From positions 13,501,145 to 13,565,144 of the forward strand of contig CM058235.1 of NCBI GenBank assembly GCA_030180135.1: 64,000 nt of DNA. The letters are read 5' to 3'. This stretch comes from Orychophragmus violaceus. Taxonomy: Eukaryota; Streptophyta; Magnoliopsida; Brassicales; Brassicaceae. The notes under the pieces were generated by a model, which searched no databases, was not told where the DNA came from, and worked only from the letters and a program-made list of their open reading frames with translations. Below, piece by piece: positions 33,271 through 44,340 of this stretch. Each line of letters starts with the position of its first letter. Position 1 is the first letter of the stretch. The position numbers and the translations under genes were made by a program.

Positions 33271-33785
33271 GTTGAAAAGGGCCTCAGTCATTTTGCTTAA
33301 TAAACAAGATTCGTATTTCTCATATGATTCATAATCAAATGAGCCCAAAAGCCCATCACTATGGATCTTCTGAATCTGTTTCTCATTTATGTTGCCCAAA
33401 CGACAATGCCAGAGAAAAAGTTTGATTCGTATCATTTGACTTGAATCTCTTGGTACTAATGTTATAGATAGGCACGTTTTTGTTTTAGAACATAAAGTCC
33501 ATTCTCTAATGGACCGCTACCATAAAATATATCATTGTAATCAAATGAATAACACTTATTCTTAATTTGAAAACTGATATCCTTCTATATCCAAACAAGG
33601 AATAGAAATAGTATTTCTGCTTATAGCAGGTACATAGTAGCAGTTCTTAAGTTCAAAACTAAGCCAGAAGGCAAAACAAATGAAATGTTCCTACGGCTAA
33701 TGCAACAACTCTTGCTCCATTTCCCACGCGCAGATCCACTTGTCCTACCTCCAAAATCCTACTTTTGCTTAGGCCCTGCATATTT

Positions 33786-34736
33786 TCACAAAATATGAGC
33801 ACTACAGCCGGTATCCAATACCCAATAAGTAGAACCATAAGAAGTAACATTTACTTCTATAACATAAATACCTGAAGAAGAAGTCTCGTACGTCTTCTTC
33901 ATCTTCTCATAATCTTCCAGGAATTTATTGCAGTTTCTTTTCAAATGCCCATGACCATTACAATAATGGCACTTAACATCTTCAGAAGGACCAGGTTTAA
34001 TCTTAGGAGCATGGCCAGACTCGCTTGGATTCACAATCGAGCTCATCTTGCCATCACCTTTGTTCTTACCAAGTTTCTTAAACTTATTACCCTTTTGTAC
34101 CATAAGGACATTTGGGGTGTCCTTCTTGATGTTAGGTTCAACAGTTTTGAGCAACCCATGCAACTCAGTCAAAGTCTTTGTCAAGTTGTTCATGTTATAG
34201 TTCATAACAAACTGATCATAGCTTGACGGCAGTGACTGCAGAATGATGTCAGTAGCCAACTCTTGGCTAATAGGACAATCAAGTTTCCCCATGTTATCAA
34301 TATAACCCATCATCTTAATGACATGAGGACTAACTGGTTCGCCCTTTGGTAGCTTGCACTCAATCAGAGACTTAACCGTCTGGTATCTCTGAGTTCGTGT
34401 CTGCTCCTGAAACATACTTTTCAGGCCATTGATCATCTCTATTGGTGACTCCACGTACTCATATTGCTTTTGCAAGTCCGAGTTCATGGTAGCCAACATG
34501 AGACAACACACATCGACCACATCATTAGAATGCTTATCCCAAGCATCCTTATCTGACTGCCATGCATTGGCTCGGTACTTCTTGGGGAGAACTTTCTCAA
34601 GGACATAGTCCTTCTTCTCCTGTTTGAGAATAATTTTCAAGTTTCGATACCATTCAAGAAAGTTGGATCCATTTAACTTGTCCTTCTCAAGGATGGATCG
34701 CAGAGAGAAATTGTTATGATGGTTTGAGCTAGACAT
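33786..34736 (-). CDS. Copia B Gag protein with start of protease
   Basis: I chose ATG 34736 (MSSSNHHNN) because copia C's gag starts at the matching place and both follow directly on a TTTTCAG/ATTTCAG splice-acceptor-like sequence; the longer open frame upstream is leader. The protein of about 316 residues has the copia gag fold region (SILEKDKLNGSNFLEWYRNL near residue 15, then LMLATMNSDLQKQYE and LTKTLTELHGLLKT). A CCHC zinc knuckle follows (CHYCNGHGHLKRNC near residue 260). The frame ends within the protease motif DTGCSAHI. Gag packages element RNA into virus-like particles and the knuckle binds RNA. The frame is open to a stop just after the protease motif and pol continues only as fragments. 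Confidence 0.75.
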   Translation of the reverse strand: MSSSNHHNNFSLRSILEKDKLNGSNFLEWYRNLKIILKQEKKDYVLEKVLPKKYRANAWQSDKDAWDKHSNDVVDVCCLMLATMNSDLQKQYEYVESPIEMINGLKSMFQEQTRTQRYQTVKSLIECKLPKGEPVSPHVIKMMGYIDNMGKLDCPISQELATDIILQSLPSSYDQFVMNYNMNNLTKTLTELHGLLKTVEPNIKKDTPNVLMVQKGNKFKKLGKNKGDGKMSSIVNPSESGHAPKIKPGPSEDVKCHYCNGHGHLKRNCNKFLEDYEKMKKTYETSSSGIYVIEVNVTSYGSTYWVLDTGCSAHIL

Positions 34737-35205
34737 AGCTGAAAACAAAAGAGGTTTAGTTATGATGTTCAAGAAATGAGAAATCTTAACTATTAAGAAA
34801 ACTCGCATTATATTCAAACAATGTTTCCTCAAATGAATATAATGATCAAAGACCCATACTTCACTAAACTTGAGTGAGCCACTGGCTATCACCCAAATTT
34901 TAGCTATCTAGGTAAGCAACAACTTTGCTAGTTATATCCAATATAACTCTTGGTTGTGGATTGACATCTCATGTCCAATCCACCTGATGTCTCTAGGCCC
35001 AAAACGATTTTGATAGCCCATTCAAGTAAACCAATCTTTTGAGTCATGTAATTGTTGATGTCTTGCCCTGCAAGTCCACCAACACGATTACTTCCTGTCT
35101 TACTCATGTAATTGTGGACATCTTGCACTGCAAGTCTATCGCACAATGAAACAAGTCTTGACAGTTGACAAGATTGGAAAGACATCTAAATATACTTGAT
35201 ATTTA
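34737..35205 (-). other. Copia B leader, part 1
   Basis: Untranslated leader between the CACTA 2 insertion and gag. It is collinear with 42800-43434 of copia C and includes repeated ACATCAACAATTACATGA-like phrases. A probable splice acceptor (TTTTCAG on the minus strand) lies immediately before the gag ATG. Confidence 0.55.
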
Positions 35206-35221
35206 CACTACAAGAAAATCT

Positions 35222-35625
35222 GTATTTAGCCATAAATTTTTTCGTGGCTAGAGCCAAAAATCCGTGGCTAGTTCGCCCTTAGCCACGAATAGCCACGAAA
35301 ATTTTTCGTAGCTTCGAGCTCGTTGCTAATGTTAAACCGTGGCTAGTCGTGGCTAGTCGTGGCTAGTCGTAGCAAGCTTGCCACGGTGTAGCCACGAACC
35401 TATTCGTGGCTAATAGCCACAAATAGCTACAAACTAGTTCGTGGCCATTTAGCTACGACTATCCACGATATATTCGTGACTATTTTGCTACGAATTACCA
35501 CAAATTGTTCGTAGCTATATAGCTACGAATTACCACGATATATTCGTAGCTTAATCGCCACGAATAACCACGATATACTCGTTGCTATTTAGTTACGACT
35601 AACCACGAATTGTCCGTGGCTATCT
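35222..35625. repeat. Left subterminal repeat array of CACTA 2
   Basis: Many copies of CGTGGCTA / TAGCCACG, with variants CGTAGCTA, in both orientations. Expected transposase binding sites. Confidence 0.85.
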
Positions 35626-35744
35626 AAAAAAATATATATAAAAAAAATTAATTTAATATAATAATTATTAAAAACAAAATAATTACAAATTAATTTACAA
35701 AAAACATATAAAATTGATAAAAAAAAAATACAAAAAGAAAATAA

Positions 35745-36600
35745 AACGTAGAGCCGGTGCGTCTCAGCCTTTGTTCTGTGCGTCTCCGATGACGTCTCCG
35801 GTGACGTCTCCGCCAGCTCCGGTGCGTGGTCCGGGATGCCTCCGCCCTCTGCTCCGGTGATGATGACGCAGCTCCACACCCACCGCTGCTACAAGTTCAG
35901 TCAGGACGACGAAGGAGATTGTAGGCTAGCTTAAAGTTGGATATCAAAACCCATGTATTGAGAGGAACCACTGTCTGCAATAAAAACAAAAAACATAGAC
36001 AGACATATGATAAATCAGAGAATCTAACAGATCTTTGAAAAATAATGATTCTCAACAAACGCCATCAACAAGACCATAAGGTGACAGCAAAAAATTACAA
36101 GAGAAACACAAAAGCTTCATCAAATTCGATTAAACCTCTAAAGTTCTCATTATCTAAGCAAACAATCAGATGCAAAATAGAAGAAAACTAGAAAAAGGTC
36201 TCACCTTGCTCTCAATAAGGTTAACTTCATCGTTCCCAGCCATGGAAAATAAAAAGTGTTCCTTTTTATAATCAACACACAGAGACATCGAATCCGTGCG
36301 CCTTCTGCGATTGTTAGCAAAGTGTGAGGGAGAGTGACGACGACGACGCCATGGGTGGATGATGAGAAGCGGGAGACAGTGATGGTGAAGACGAAGAACG
36401 GCGAGAGAAGCGGGAGACGGCGAGAGACGGTGAAGACGACGACGACATTGGTGAAGGAGGAGAACTAGATTCGATTTGTTTTGTGGTGATGGAGGAGAAG
36501 TAGATTTGAGATAAGATGAAGATCTGTATAGGAAGAGAGGAGGAATGTGAAGATGACGACAAGGGAGGGAGAGAGAAATTGGATCTGTAATCTCCACCGT
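35745..36600. other. Interior of CACTA 2
   Basis: G+C-richer patches at 35745-35900 and 36290-36600 carry low-complexity minus-strand ORFs (for example 36597 to 36166, Ser/Pro/Arg-rich) with no domain I recognise. The first patch is shared with CACTA 1. From 36600 to 37430 the sequence is A+T-rich with a few TTTAGGGTTTAGGG phrases, as in CACTA 1. Confidence 0.45.
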
Positions 36601-37431
36601 TCATATATTATAATCTAAGGGTTATTATTTGTGATCCTAGTGAAATGGTATTAACCAATTAGATTATTTTGTTATTTTTAGTAAGAATAAACTAACAAAT
36701 TAGATTTACTTGTTATTTTAGTAGTAAAAATTAGTTTAAAAAAATGTGAATGATTTAAATATTAGTTGTAAGTAAATATATATTAGTTTTTATATATAGA
36801 TTTTATAGTTTATGATTAATAGTTAAAGATTTAGAAATTTTAATTTATGGGTTGGTGTTAGAAATATTTTAAATTAATTATGTAAAGTATATATATGTAA
36901 GTAAAGATTTAAAAGTTTTTTAGTTTAGAATGTGTTAATGGTTTATGGTATAGGGTTTGAAAGATTATGAGTAAAGTTTTAAGATAATGTTAGAAATAGT
37001 TGATTTGGAAAATAAGAATTTATTTGTAAGTATTTAATCTAAGTCATGGATATATTATAAGACTTAGAGTTTTGTTATAATTAATATTTATATTTTAATT
37101 TAATATTTTACGTTTAAGAGTACTAAGGATTATAATATGATTAAGATTTGGACATAAGAATTCTTTTATAAGTTTTGAATCATAATTTTAGATATATTAT
37201 AATTTTAGGGTTTTAGTTATTAGATTTTTGGTTATAGTTTAAGGTTTTATATATATATATATAGGTTATTTAATTTAGGATATGAATATTGTGTATTGAA
37301 TTTGAAAAAAAAAATAGTTTTATGTATATTTAATTAATTGTTTATATTTTGATTTTATAGTTTATGATTAAAAGTTTGAGGTTTAGAGTTTGAGGTTTTA
37401 GGATATATTTAGGGTTTAGGGTTTAGAATAG

Positions 37432-37845
37432 CCACGATTTATTCGTGGCTATCCGTGGCTATTTCATAATATAGCCACGAATCGCTACGAAATTGTTCGT
37501 GGATACATAGCCATGAATTTCGTTGTGGCTATTCGTGGCTAATATCTTCCACGATAATATCGTGGCTATTCGTGGATAAATTAGCCACAAATCGCTACGA
37601 TTTCAGATTGTGGCTAGGTAGCCACAAACATATTTGTGTCTAGTCTTGGCTATGTTCTTCCACGACTAGTTTGTGGCTATTCGTGGCTAATTATCCACAG
37701 ATAGCTACGAATATTTTTTCGTGACTAAATAGCCACGAATATCTATGAATTAGCCACGATTTACAGTCGTGGCTGGTTCGTAGCTATTCGTGGCTGGAAA
37801 ATTCTTAGCCACGAACTGTTCGTGGCTCGTTCGTGGCTAAAGACA
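37432..37845. repeat. Right subterminal repeat array of CACTA 2
   Basis: Many copies of TAGCCACGAATAGCCACGA-type words in both orientations, close to the right end. Confidence 0.85.
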
Positions 37846-37863
37846 GTTTTTCTTGTAGTGTTA

Positions 37864-38105
37864 GTTGAGGAACGGAACTTTTAATCCAATATACATATCA
37901 TATATGTATCTTAGAAGGATTGTAATTTATTAAAACAACTAATTTTCTTATGTTTTAATTGTTCTAAGAATTTGGGTTAAGTTTGGTTCGGTTCTGTGAT
38001 GTCAGGTTCAATAACCGAAATCACCAGAGACTGTGTCGACCGATGCTACTTTAGTGTCGATCGATACACTTCTACCGAAACCAATTTGCGATAACCGATC
38101 AATCC
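37864..38105 (-). other. Copia B leader, part 2
   Basis: Leader sequence between the truncated 5' LTR and CACTA 2. It holds a cassette pair at about 38028-38066 (on the minus strand CGATCGACAC, then GCATCGGTCGAC) and TTCGGTTATTGAACC phrases shared with copia C. No primer binding site is visible, so it was probably removed with the LTR end. Confidence 0.55.
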
Positions 38106-38639
38106 AATTGCTGCGCCTCTACTGGTATCCACACGCACACAAACTGAAATCCGCCGGGATGCTAGTGCCGGGAGATCGGATCTCTTAGGGATTAGTCTGT
38201 TTCTGAGAGGTGGCTGCGATTAGGCTAAAACTTATTCTCCAGGTCGTGCTTATATCATGTATATACAGACCTGGAAAACCTAATTAATCACCGGACCGAA
38301 CCGAGATTAATTAAGTCAATGTTTCGATCTGCGCCTTGCATCGATCGACACAACACTTGTGTCGATCGACACACTCTCAAAACTCGTATATTAATGTGCA
38401 TCAAATACACATTAACTTGATCATTACTTTAATGATTATTCCCACATGAAGTACATCCAGTTCACTTAGGTGTGTGACCCTGTAGGTTCATATAATACTA
38501 GTAATGAGTTCACAACTCATATATCACAAGTGGTTTCTAGCAAAACATTATGACCATCTAGTATTGTATGAATGTCTAATCTCGACAACACAACTATCTC
38601 TAGAGTGCTTACAAGTGTGATTTCAAGACATTCCCAACA
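38106..38639 (-). repeat. 5' LTR of copia B, truncated
   Basis: 534 bases matching 30127-30655 with about 12 differences. The LTR end (about 155 bases present in the 3' LTR) is missing at 38106. Confidence 0.8.
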
Positions 38640-38644
38640 TAAAG

Positions 38645-39704
38645 ATCATAATCAGAAACTGATGAAATAGAAAAACTAGAAAAGATACTAAACCGTGTTT
38701 TCCGACCAAATTGGTAAGTAATTCATGATTTTCTTATATGGAGATATGGTGATGGAGGTGATGGCAGAATGATGACTTACATTATCAATCGAGGTTTCAA
38801 AATACGGAAACGATATGCCGACGACGGATAACGATTCATCCTGCTTTTCAGGTGAGATGGTGACCAATGATCGAAGCGGTTTGAGTCGTCTCGAAAGCGG
38901 AATCTGGTAAAGAATGACAATGGATTACTCGTCGAAAATTTCATCAACGATAGGAACTCATAGAGAAATTTTTATATCGGACAACATATTTTCTTGTCTC
39001 TAGACGGCTTCAAAACATAAAAATTAATAGAAAAAACTTTCTTATAAAGTTAAACAAAAAATTATCGGCGAACTTCTATATTTTATATAATACTTAATAA
39101 TTTAACACACACCACAAAAGTTAACTAGTTAATAATTGAGTTAACATATTTAATATGTATGTATTAACACATACATATTTTATATGATAACGACTTTCTT
39201 ATCAAGTTAACGAAAAAATTATCCGTGAACTTCTATATTTTATATGATACTTAATAACTTATCACACATAACAAAACTAGTTAACTAGTTAACTAATTAA
39301 CAATTGATTTAACATGTTCCAAAATTTTATTGAGTCGACTCAATGAATATGAATCAACTCCTCGGTAATTTTTGCTCGGTCTTCACTAGATCGTCATGGA
39401 TCTCAAAAAAATGAGAACTCATCGTATAAAATAAAGATAAAAAGCAAAAAAGAAAATAAACTTGTCGTATAAATATCTCAATCACATGATAAACAGAAGA
39501 CTATTGTAGTATTTTTCCATGCTGTATTTTGGTTTTGAAAAATCATTTCTTATCTACCTAATTTACAAGGCCATTTATATTTTTCATCTAGTTGTCCTAT
39601 GATTTTTGTTCTACCAAGTTATTTTGTTTTGGTATTGTTTGTTTACATCGCTAACTTGCGTTATTACTTATCTGATGGACGTCCAATTCTAACATTTTTT
39701 ATAA
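38645..39704. other. Spacer between copia B and the Helitron-like end
   Basis: Mostly A+T-rich. A possible minus-strand exon lies at 38781-38903 (listed separately). Otherwise I see no gene. Confidence 0.4.
38781..38903 (-). pseudogene. Possible isolated exon, unrecognised
   Basis: On the minus strand CTTTACCAG precedes and GTAAGT follows a 123-base segment that is open in one frame (41 codons; includes RSLVTISPEKQDESLSVVG). Splice-like borders and protein-like composition suggest a captured or decayed exon. I do not recognise the protein and no neighbouring exon was found. Confidence 0.25.
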
Positions 39705-39708
39705 CTAG

Positions 39709-41251
39709 GTGTTGAAACCCCGCGCATGAGCGGAGGTGGTGTGGATTTTAGTATTTCAATTTTTTTTTTTATATTTGTGTCATTGTTATTGTTTTATATT
39801 TTTGTGGTTTCTGATTTTATTTGTGTGTTTTTAAATATTGTTCACCTAATCATATGCCTACGTTTGGGTGTCCAATATTTTGTCGTTGAAGTGTATCCAT
39901 TGAAATCCTAAACAAATTGTAGAATTGCTTTTGTTTGGTTCTTGCTATTTTTAATTTTAAAACAAAATGTATAGAATGTACTCCATCCCAATATCATTTA
40001 CGACTTGGTGTTGGAGCCATGTGATTTTCGGCTGTCTCGAAGATACTTTGAGCAATAGTAAAGAATGTCAGAACAATATATAATTATTAGAAAATTAAAA
40101 TAAGAAATGTGTTGTGTGGTATACTTTACTTATATGTTTTCAGTTTCAGTAGATATTGTTACTTATTCTAGTGGTATGGTAGTTTCTGTAGTGTTGTTTT
40201 AACTCGATCATCACAGAAGTTGTCCTGCATTTGGTTTTAAGGGGTTTTTATATGTTTTTTCTTTTTTAAAAAATGATTTATTTTCTGGGGTGTTTTTAAA
40301 ATTTGATTTACTAAAAATAAACTAAAATAAAATTTGATAACTGCCTAAGATAGCTATTTGATCAAAATACATGGCGATCATTATGTTGTGTTCATATAAC
40401 CACATTCAACATATGATAGATTAAAACTGATTGTACTTAATATATCTTCTATGTGCTAAATGCATGCATTCCTCCAATGACTAATTATCCCATCATCGTT
40501 TCACAGAGTCTTTGCTTGGTCCATTGTTCCGACATAATCCATTTCGAGCAACCTGAAGATCACACATATAGTAGAGTTAGTCAATTATTGTCAACTTGTT
40601 TTCACTTTTCTATTTTTGGGTATGTCTGTATATTGGATGTTACGGAAAAATGTTCAATGTAACGAAACTTTTAATTAATTATGGTATCATGATGCTTGCT
40701 TACCTTCTCCCCCTCGTTCTCCGTTTCAGACTATGCGACAATAGCCGCTTCCACGTATGTCGATGTGTTGATGAGCATCTTTCACAAAGCCATTAGCCAT
40801 CTGAAAAGCGACACAGAGAAATTTGTAAAGATTGATTTTAGGGAGAACGTTAAACTATGAAAGTAGTTAAGACTCAAAGTAAGATATTACGTCTGCATTT
40901 GGTGAACTTTTTGGAGAACGCACAGGTCTGTAAACTTTTTCCTCGGTCATCATCATGTCATCTGATAAGCTGTGATGTTCGACATCTTTGCCACAAAGAA
41001 TGATTCTGAAATCTGTTAAGGAACAAAAAAACTGGATATTGTACACTTCAAGATTAATCAACATGTTGGAACTGTGTTAAGAAACATGAAACCACGTACA
41101 TGTAGCGAGTGTCGATAATTAGGATAGGAAGGTCTACGCAAAAACATGAGAGACTCAAAAACTTGCATCGAAAGCTCATCAAACTACTTATATAGATGAA
41201 ACCACCTTTAGATATCGTGAGCAAATGGTCTTTCAACTAAAGCGGATTAGA
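39709..41251. other. Interior of the Helitron-like element, left of copia C
   Basis: Non-coding as far as I can tell. A splice-acceptor-like CGCTTTTCAG followed by ATGGCTAATGGCTTTG on the minus strand (about 40800) and other short open pieces hint at further captured exons, but none is recognisable. Confidence 0.3.
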
Positions 41252-41256
41252 TGTGA

Positions 41257-41992
41257 TGTTGGGATTATGTCCTGAAATCACATTGTACTCACTCTAGAGA
41301 TAGTTGTATTGTCGAGATCGGACAATTCATGTGATGCTGGGTAGTCATAATGTTTTGCTAGAAACCGCTTATGACAAATGAGTTGTAACTCAATTCCAGT
41401 ATCGTGTGAACCTACAGGGTCACACACCTAAGAAAGTTGGACATAGTTCGTATGGGATTGATCATTGGCATATGATCTAATCGATGTGTATTGGATACAC
41501 ATCGAATACGAGTTTTAATGAGGTGTGTCGATCGACACCATTGGGTGCGTCGGTCGACACAAGATGTGTGTCGATCGACACCACTAAGTGTGTCGGTCGA
41601 CACAAGGCCGAAACCGAAACTGATGTTTCGGTTTATGTCAAGGTCGACATATATAAGTGAGCTTATAGATTTTCGACCGAGAAGAGAGAGAGCCGCCCCA
41701 GAGAGTTTTCTTGACAAAAACAGAGACTCTTCCTCAAGAAACTTAGTTCCCAGGAGATCCGATCCCCGATACTAGCATCCCGGCGGATTCCAGCTTGTGT
41801 GCGTGTGGACTGAAGTAGAGGCGCAGCATCTGAGGCGCTTCACAGATCTCGTTTATCTGATCATCTTCCGCTGCCAATCTCCAGGTAAACACGAGATCAG
41901 ATCCATATTCAATTAACTAGACCCTAGATCCTAGGCTATCTCGAACCTGACAGCAATTCCGAATCTGGTAGAATTGGCTCGAAGTTCCAACA
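41257..41992 (+). repeat. 5' LTR of copia C
   Basis: 736 bases, TGTTGGGATTATG to GTTCCAACA. Four cassette words alternate GATC, GGTC, GATC, GGTC at 41525-41603 (GTGTCGATCGACAC, GCGTCGGTCGACAC, GTGTCGATCGACAC, GTGTCGGTCGACAC). A TATA-like TATATAAG lies at 41650-41657, 46 bases downstream. Confidence 0.92.
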
Positions 41993-41993
41993 G

Positions 41994-42006
41994 TGGTATC
42001 AGAGCC
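41994..42006 (+). other. Primer binding site of copia C
   Basis: TGGTATCAGAGCC one base after the LTR, the standard initiator-tRNA-Met site of plant copia elements. Confidence 0.9.
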
Positions 42007-43434
42007 TTAGGGTTTTATCATTGAATCAGACCTGTTGATTGAATTTGATGATTTAGATTCGCAAACTAGGTTGTTTGGTTAGAACAGGTCAGATCGATTT
42101 CGATCAAAATCGATTCTGTGTTTTCGCACAGTGTCGATCGACACACTAGGTGTGTCGGTCGACACAGAATGGCGAATTCGACAGAATCGGCGGCTAGGGT
42201 TTTTCGCGAAGAAAAACAAAAAAAAAACCTACTGTGTCGATCGATACATAGTAGATTCGGTCGAGTGTCGATCGACACATGTTAGTGTCGGTCGACACAG
42301 ACCTAGCGAATGGTTAATCAGTTCAATTGGATTGGACCGGTTATCATGCTTGGTTAAGTCCGAATAGATCGGTTTAAATTGGATGAATTGGTTCAATTGG
42401 ATTGAACTAATTATCTCAATTAGCATGAACCGATGGGTTAAATCAGTTTGATTGGATAAAACGGTTCAATTGAATTGGACCGGTTATCGCAATCAGTTGA
42501 AACTGGCTAAAACGGTTTAAATTGGATGAATTGATTCAATTGGATTGAACCAGTTATCGCAATTAGTATAAACCGATTTGAATGGTTAAGATCAGTTTGA
42601 TCTGATAAGTCGGTTCAATTGGATTGGACTGGTTAATTGGATTAATCGGTTATTGAAGTCCGGTTAAGTTTGGTGTTGTCGATCGACCGACATAGTCTGC
42701 GTCGATCGACACAGAGCTCGAAATTCTGGTTATTGAACCTTGAATTTGCACAAACCAAACCAGACTTAAACCTTGATCAAAGCTTAACTTCAATATGGTC
42801 AACTGTCAAGACTCATTTCATTGTGTGATGGTCTAGCCAAGAGCTTGGTGTCCACAATTAGGTGAGTAAGGCAGGTAATTATGTTGATGAACTTGCGGTG
42901 CTTGACATCAACAATTACATGACCTAATAAATTGATTTGCTAACCTTTCAGAGTTTAGTCTCCTCAACTAAACATCAAGTGGCCTTGATGTCTTGTCCAA
43001 TCTAGTCTACTGTCAAGACTCGGATCATTGTTAGATAGTCTTGGAGTCCTTGGTATCAACAGTGATCTGATCAAGACAGATGATCATTGATAGACTCGCA
43101 GTGCCACTGTCAATGATCACAAGACAGAAGAGATTGGTTTACTTGACTGGGCCATCTGAAGTTCTGGGCCTAGAGACGTCAGAGGAGATGAGACATGGAT
43201 TGTCTTATCTGCGACCAAGAGTTGTACTGGGTACAATTAGCAATGATTTTCTTACCTAGATAACTGAATTTTGGGTGATGGCGAGTCGTCCACTCAGATT
43301 TTAGTGAAGTATGGATCTTGGATCATTATATTCATAGAGGAAACGTTGTTTGAATATAATGCGAGTTCTCTTATTAGATAAGATTTCTCATCATATACAT
43401 AACTAAATCTTTGTTTTTCCTTGGATTTCAGCTT
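42007..43434 (+). other. Leader of copia C
   Basis: About 1.4 kb of untranslated leader. It contains cassettes at 42129-42163, 42235-42300 and 42677-42713, and a block of diverged tandem repeats at about 42300-42660 built on GGTTCAATTGGATTGAACC-like palindromes. A probable splice acceptor (TTGGATTTCAG) lies three bases before the gag ATG, so part of the leader may be an intron. Confidence 0.6.
42300..42660 (+). repeat. Palindromic tandem repeat in the copia C leader
   Basis: Units of roughly 110 bases containing GGTTCAATTGGATTG, GACCGGTTATCGCAAT and AAACGGTTTAAATTGG, repeated about three times with substitutions. The core GGTTCAATTGGATTGAACC is nearly self-complementary. Confidence 0.7.
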
Positions 43435-44340
43435 ATGTCTATGACTACTTTCTCGTTGCGATCCGTCCTTGAGAAGGACAAGTTAAATGGATCCAACTTC
43501 CTGGATTGGTATCGGAATCTGAGATTCATTCTCAAGCAGGAGAGCAAGGACTATGTCCTTGAAAAGGCTCTTCCAGAAAGGCTTGGGACCAATCGCTCGC
43601 ATGCAGCATATAATGCTTGGAATAAGCATTATATTGATGTGGTAGATGTGCGTGGTCTGATGTTGGCTACCATGAACTCGGACTTGAAGAGTCAATACGA
43701 GAACATGGAGTCGCCAATAGAGATGATCACCAGCCTGAAACTGAAGTTTCGGGATCTGGCACGAGTTGAGAGATTCCAGATGGTGAAGTCTCTAACTGAG
43801 TGTAAGCTACCAGAGGATGCTCCAGTAAGTCCTCATGTCATTAAAATGATGGGTTACATTGATAACCTGGGGAAACTGGAATGTCCTGTCAGCTTAGAGT
43901 TGGCCACTGACATCATTCTGCAGTCTAGTTATGATAAGTTTATCAAAAGCTATATCAAGAATAACTTGACGAAGACGTTGACTGAGCTGCATGGCATGCT
44001 CAAAACAGCAGAGCAAGACATCATAAAGGGTAAAAGATTTGAGAAATCTTGTGTTGGAAAGGGTAGAGGCAGGGCCGTCCAGATTTGGAATCAGGATAAG
44101 CCTGTGTCCTCTTATAAGCCCAAGTCAGGCCCGTCTGGTGTTAGAAAGTGCTTCTACTGCGATGAGTCAGGGCATTGGAAGAGAGATTGCATTAAATTCT
44201 TGGAAGATTCACAAGAGATGAAGGAGATGTATGGTGCTTCTTTTTCAGGTATTGTGTTATCACTTCAAGTTCTACGTTTGTATTGGATACTAGTTGTGGT
44301 ACTGATATTTTGGAAATATGCAGGACCTAAGCAACAGTAG
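43435..44340 (+). CDS. Copia C Gag protein
   Basis: ATG 43435 (MSMTTFSLRSVLEKDKLNG) was chosen by match to copia B Gag and because it follows a splice-acceptor-like ATTTCAG. The protein of about 301 residues has the copia gag region (NGSNFLDWYRNLRFILKQE, LMLATMNSDLKSQYE, LTKTLTELHGMLKT) and a CCHC knuckle (CFYCDESGHWKRDC). The end is frameshifted: the protease active site is not in the same frame. Compared with copia B, a small deletion lies after residue 170 (ILQSSYDKF versus ILQSLPSSYDQF). Role: RNA packaging. Confidence 0.7.
   Translation: MSMTTFSLRSVLEKDKLNGSNFLDWYRNLRFILKQESKDYVLEKALPERLGTNRSHAAYNAWNKHYIDVVDVRGLMLATMNSDLKSQYENMESPIEMITSLKLKFRDLARVERFQMVKSLTECKLPEDAPVSPHVIKMMGYIDNLGKLECPVSLELATDIILQSSYDKFIKSYIKNNLTKTLTELHGMLKTAEQDIIKGKRFEKSCVGKGRGRAVQIWNQDKPVSSYKPKSGPSGVRKCFYCDESGHWKRDCIKFLEDSQEMKEMYGASFSGIVLSLQVLRLYWILVVVLIFWKYAGPKQQ

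Larger units (their letters stand above)
31450..33785 (-). pseudogene. Copia B pol remnant (integrase and RT pieces)
   Basis: Read on the minus strand, segments match a copia polyprotein with many stops. The protease/integrase linker lies at 33780-33300. The integrase start is near 33260-33150 (LLGFIHTDVYGPMS) and a later integrase piece at 33075-32836 (RSLKGSKSSRMKYRINLAKV). An acidic linker at about 32590-32400 (KVQLEEIRKSQETAQPDEEE) precedes the RT at 31980-31755 (GLKQASRSWSLRFDEAVKSF, then LYVDN where the family has YVDD). A following piece covers 31742-31452 (LGIRIYRDRLDKLIGLCQD). Two foreign pieces interrupt pol: an LTR-like fragment at 32205-32400 and an in-frame cassette at 33208-33270. 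Not functional. Confidence 0.75.
35206..37860. mobile_element. Non-autonomous CACTA (En/Spm) element 2
   Basis: 2655 bases with CACTACAAGAAAA ends (35206 and complement ending 37860) and a 3-base duplication TTA (35203-35205, 37861-37863). Subterminal arrays at 35222-35625 and 37432-37845 consist of the word TAGCCACGAATAGCCACGA in both orientations. The interior shares GTGACGTCTCCGCCAG and GTGGTCCGGGATGCCTCCGC with CACTA 1 in the same orientation, but the subterminal word is different. No transposase was found. It lies in the leader of copia B, so it is younger than copia B. Confidence 0.9.
29964..38639 (-). mobile_element. Ty1/copia element B (minus strand), with CACTA 2 nested in its leader
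   Basis: The element is bounded by TAAAG target duplications (29959-29963 and 38640-38644). On the minus strand it starts TGTTGGGAATG at 38639. The order is 5' LTR, leader (interrupted by CACTA 2 at 35206-37860), gag, decayed pol, polypurine tract and 3' LTR. It is a relative of copia C, sharing LTR, leader, gag and 3' region similarity. Over about 530 aligned bases the two LTRs differ at about 12 positions by my count. The 5' LTR has lost its last roughly 155 bases and the primer binding site. Confidence 0.9.

Noticed and set aside
36166..36604. Minus-strand ORFs rich in Ser, Pro and Arg in CACTA 2
   Set aside because: Two overlapping frames are equally open and both are low complexity, which indicates G/A-rich composition and not a gene.
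41412..41775. ORFs on both strands across the copia C LTR (also 47583-47946)
   Set aside because: They are translated palindromic cassettes and LTR promoter sequence, present in both LTRs; no domain and no coding signature.
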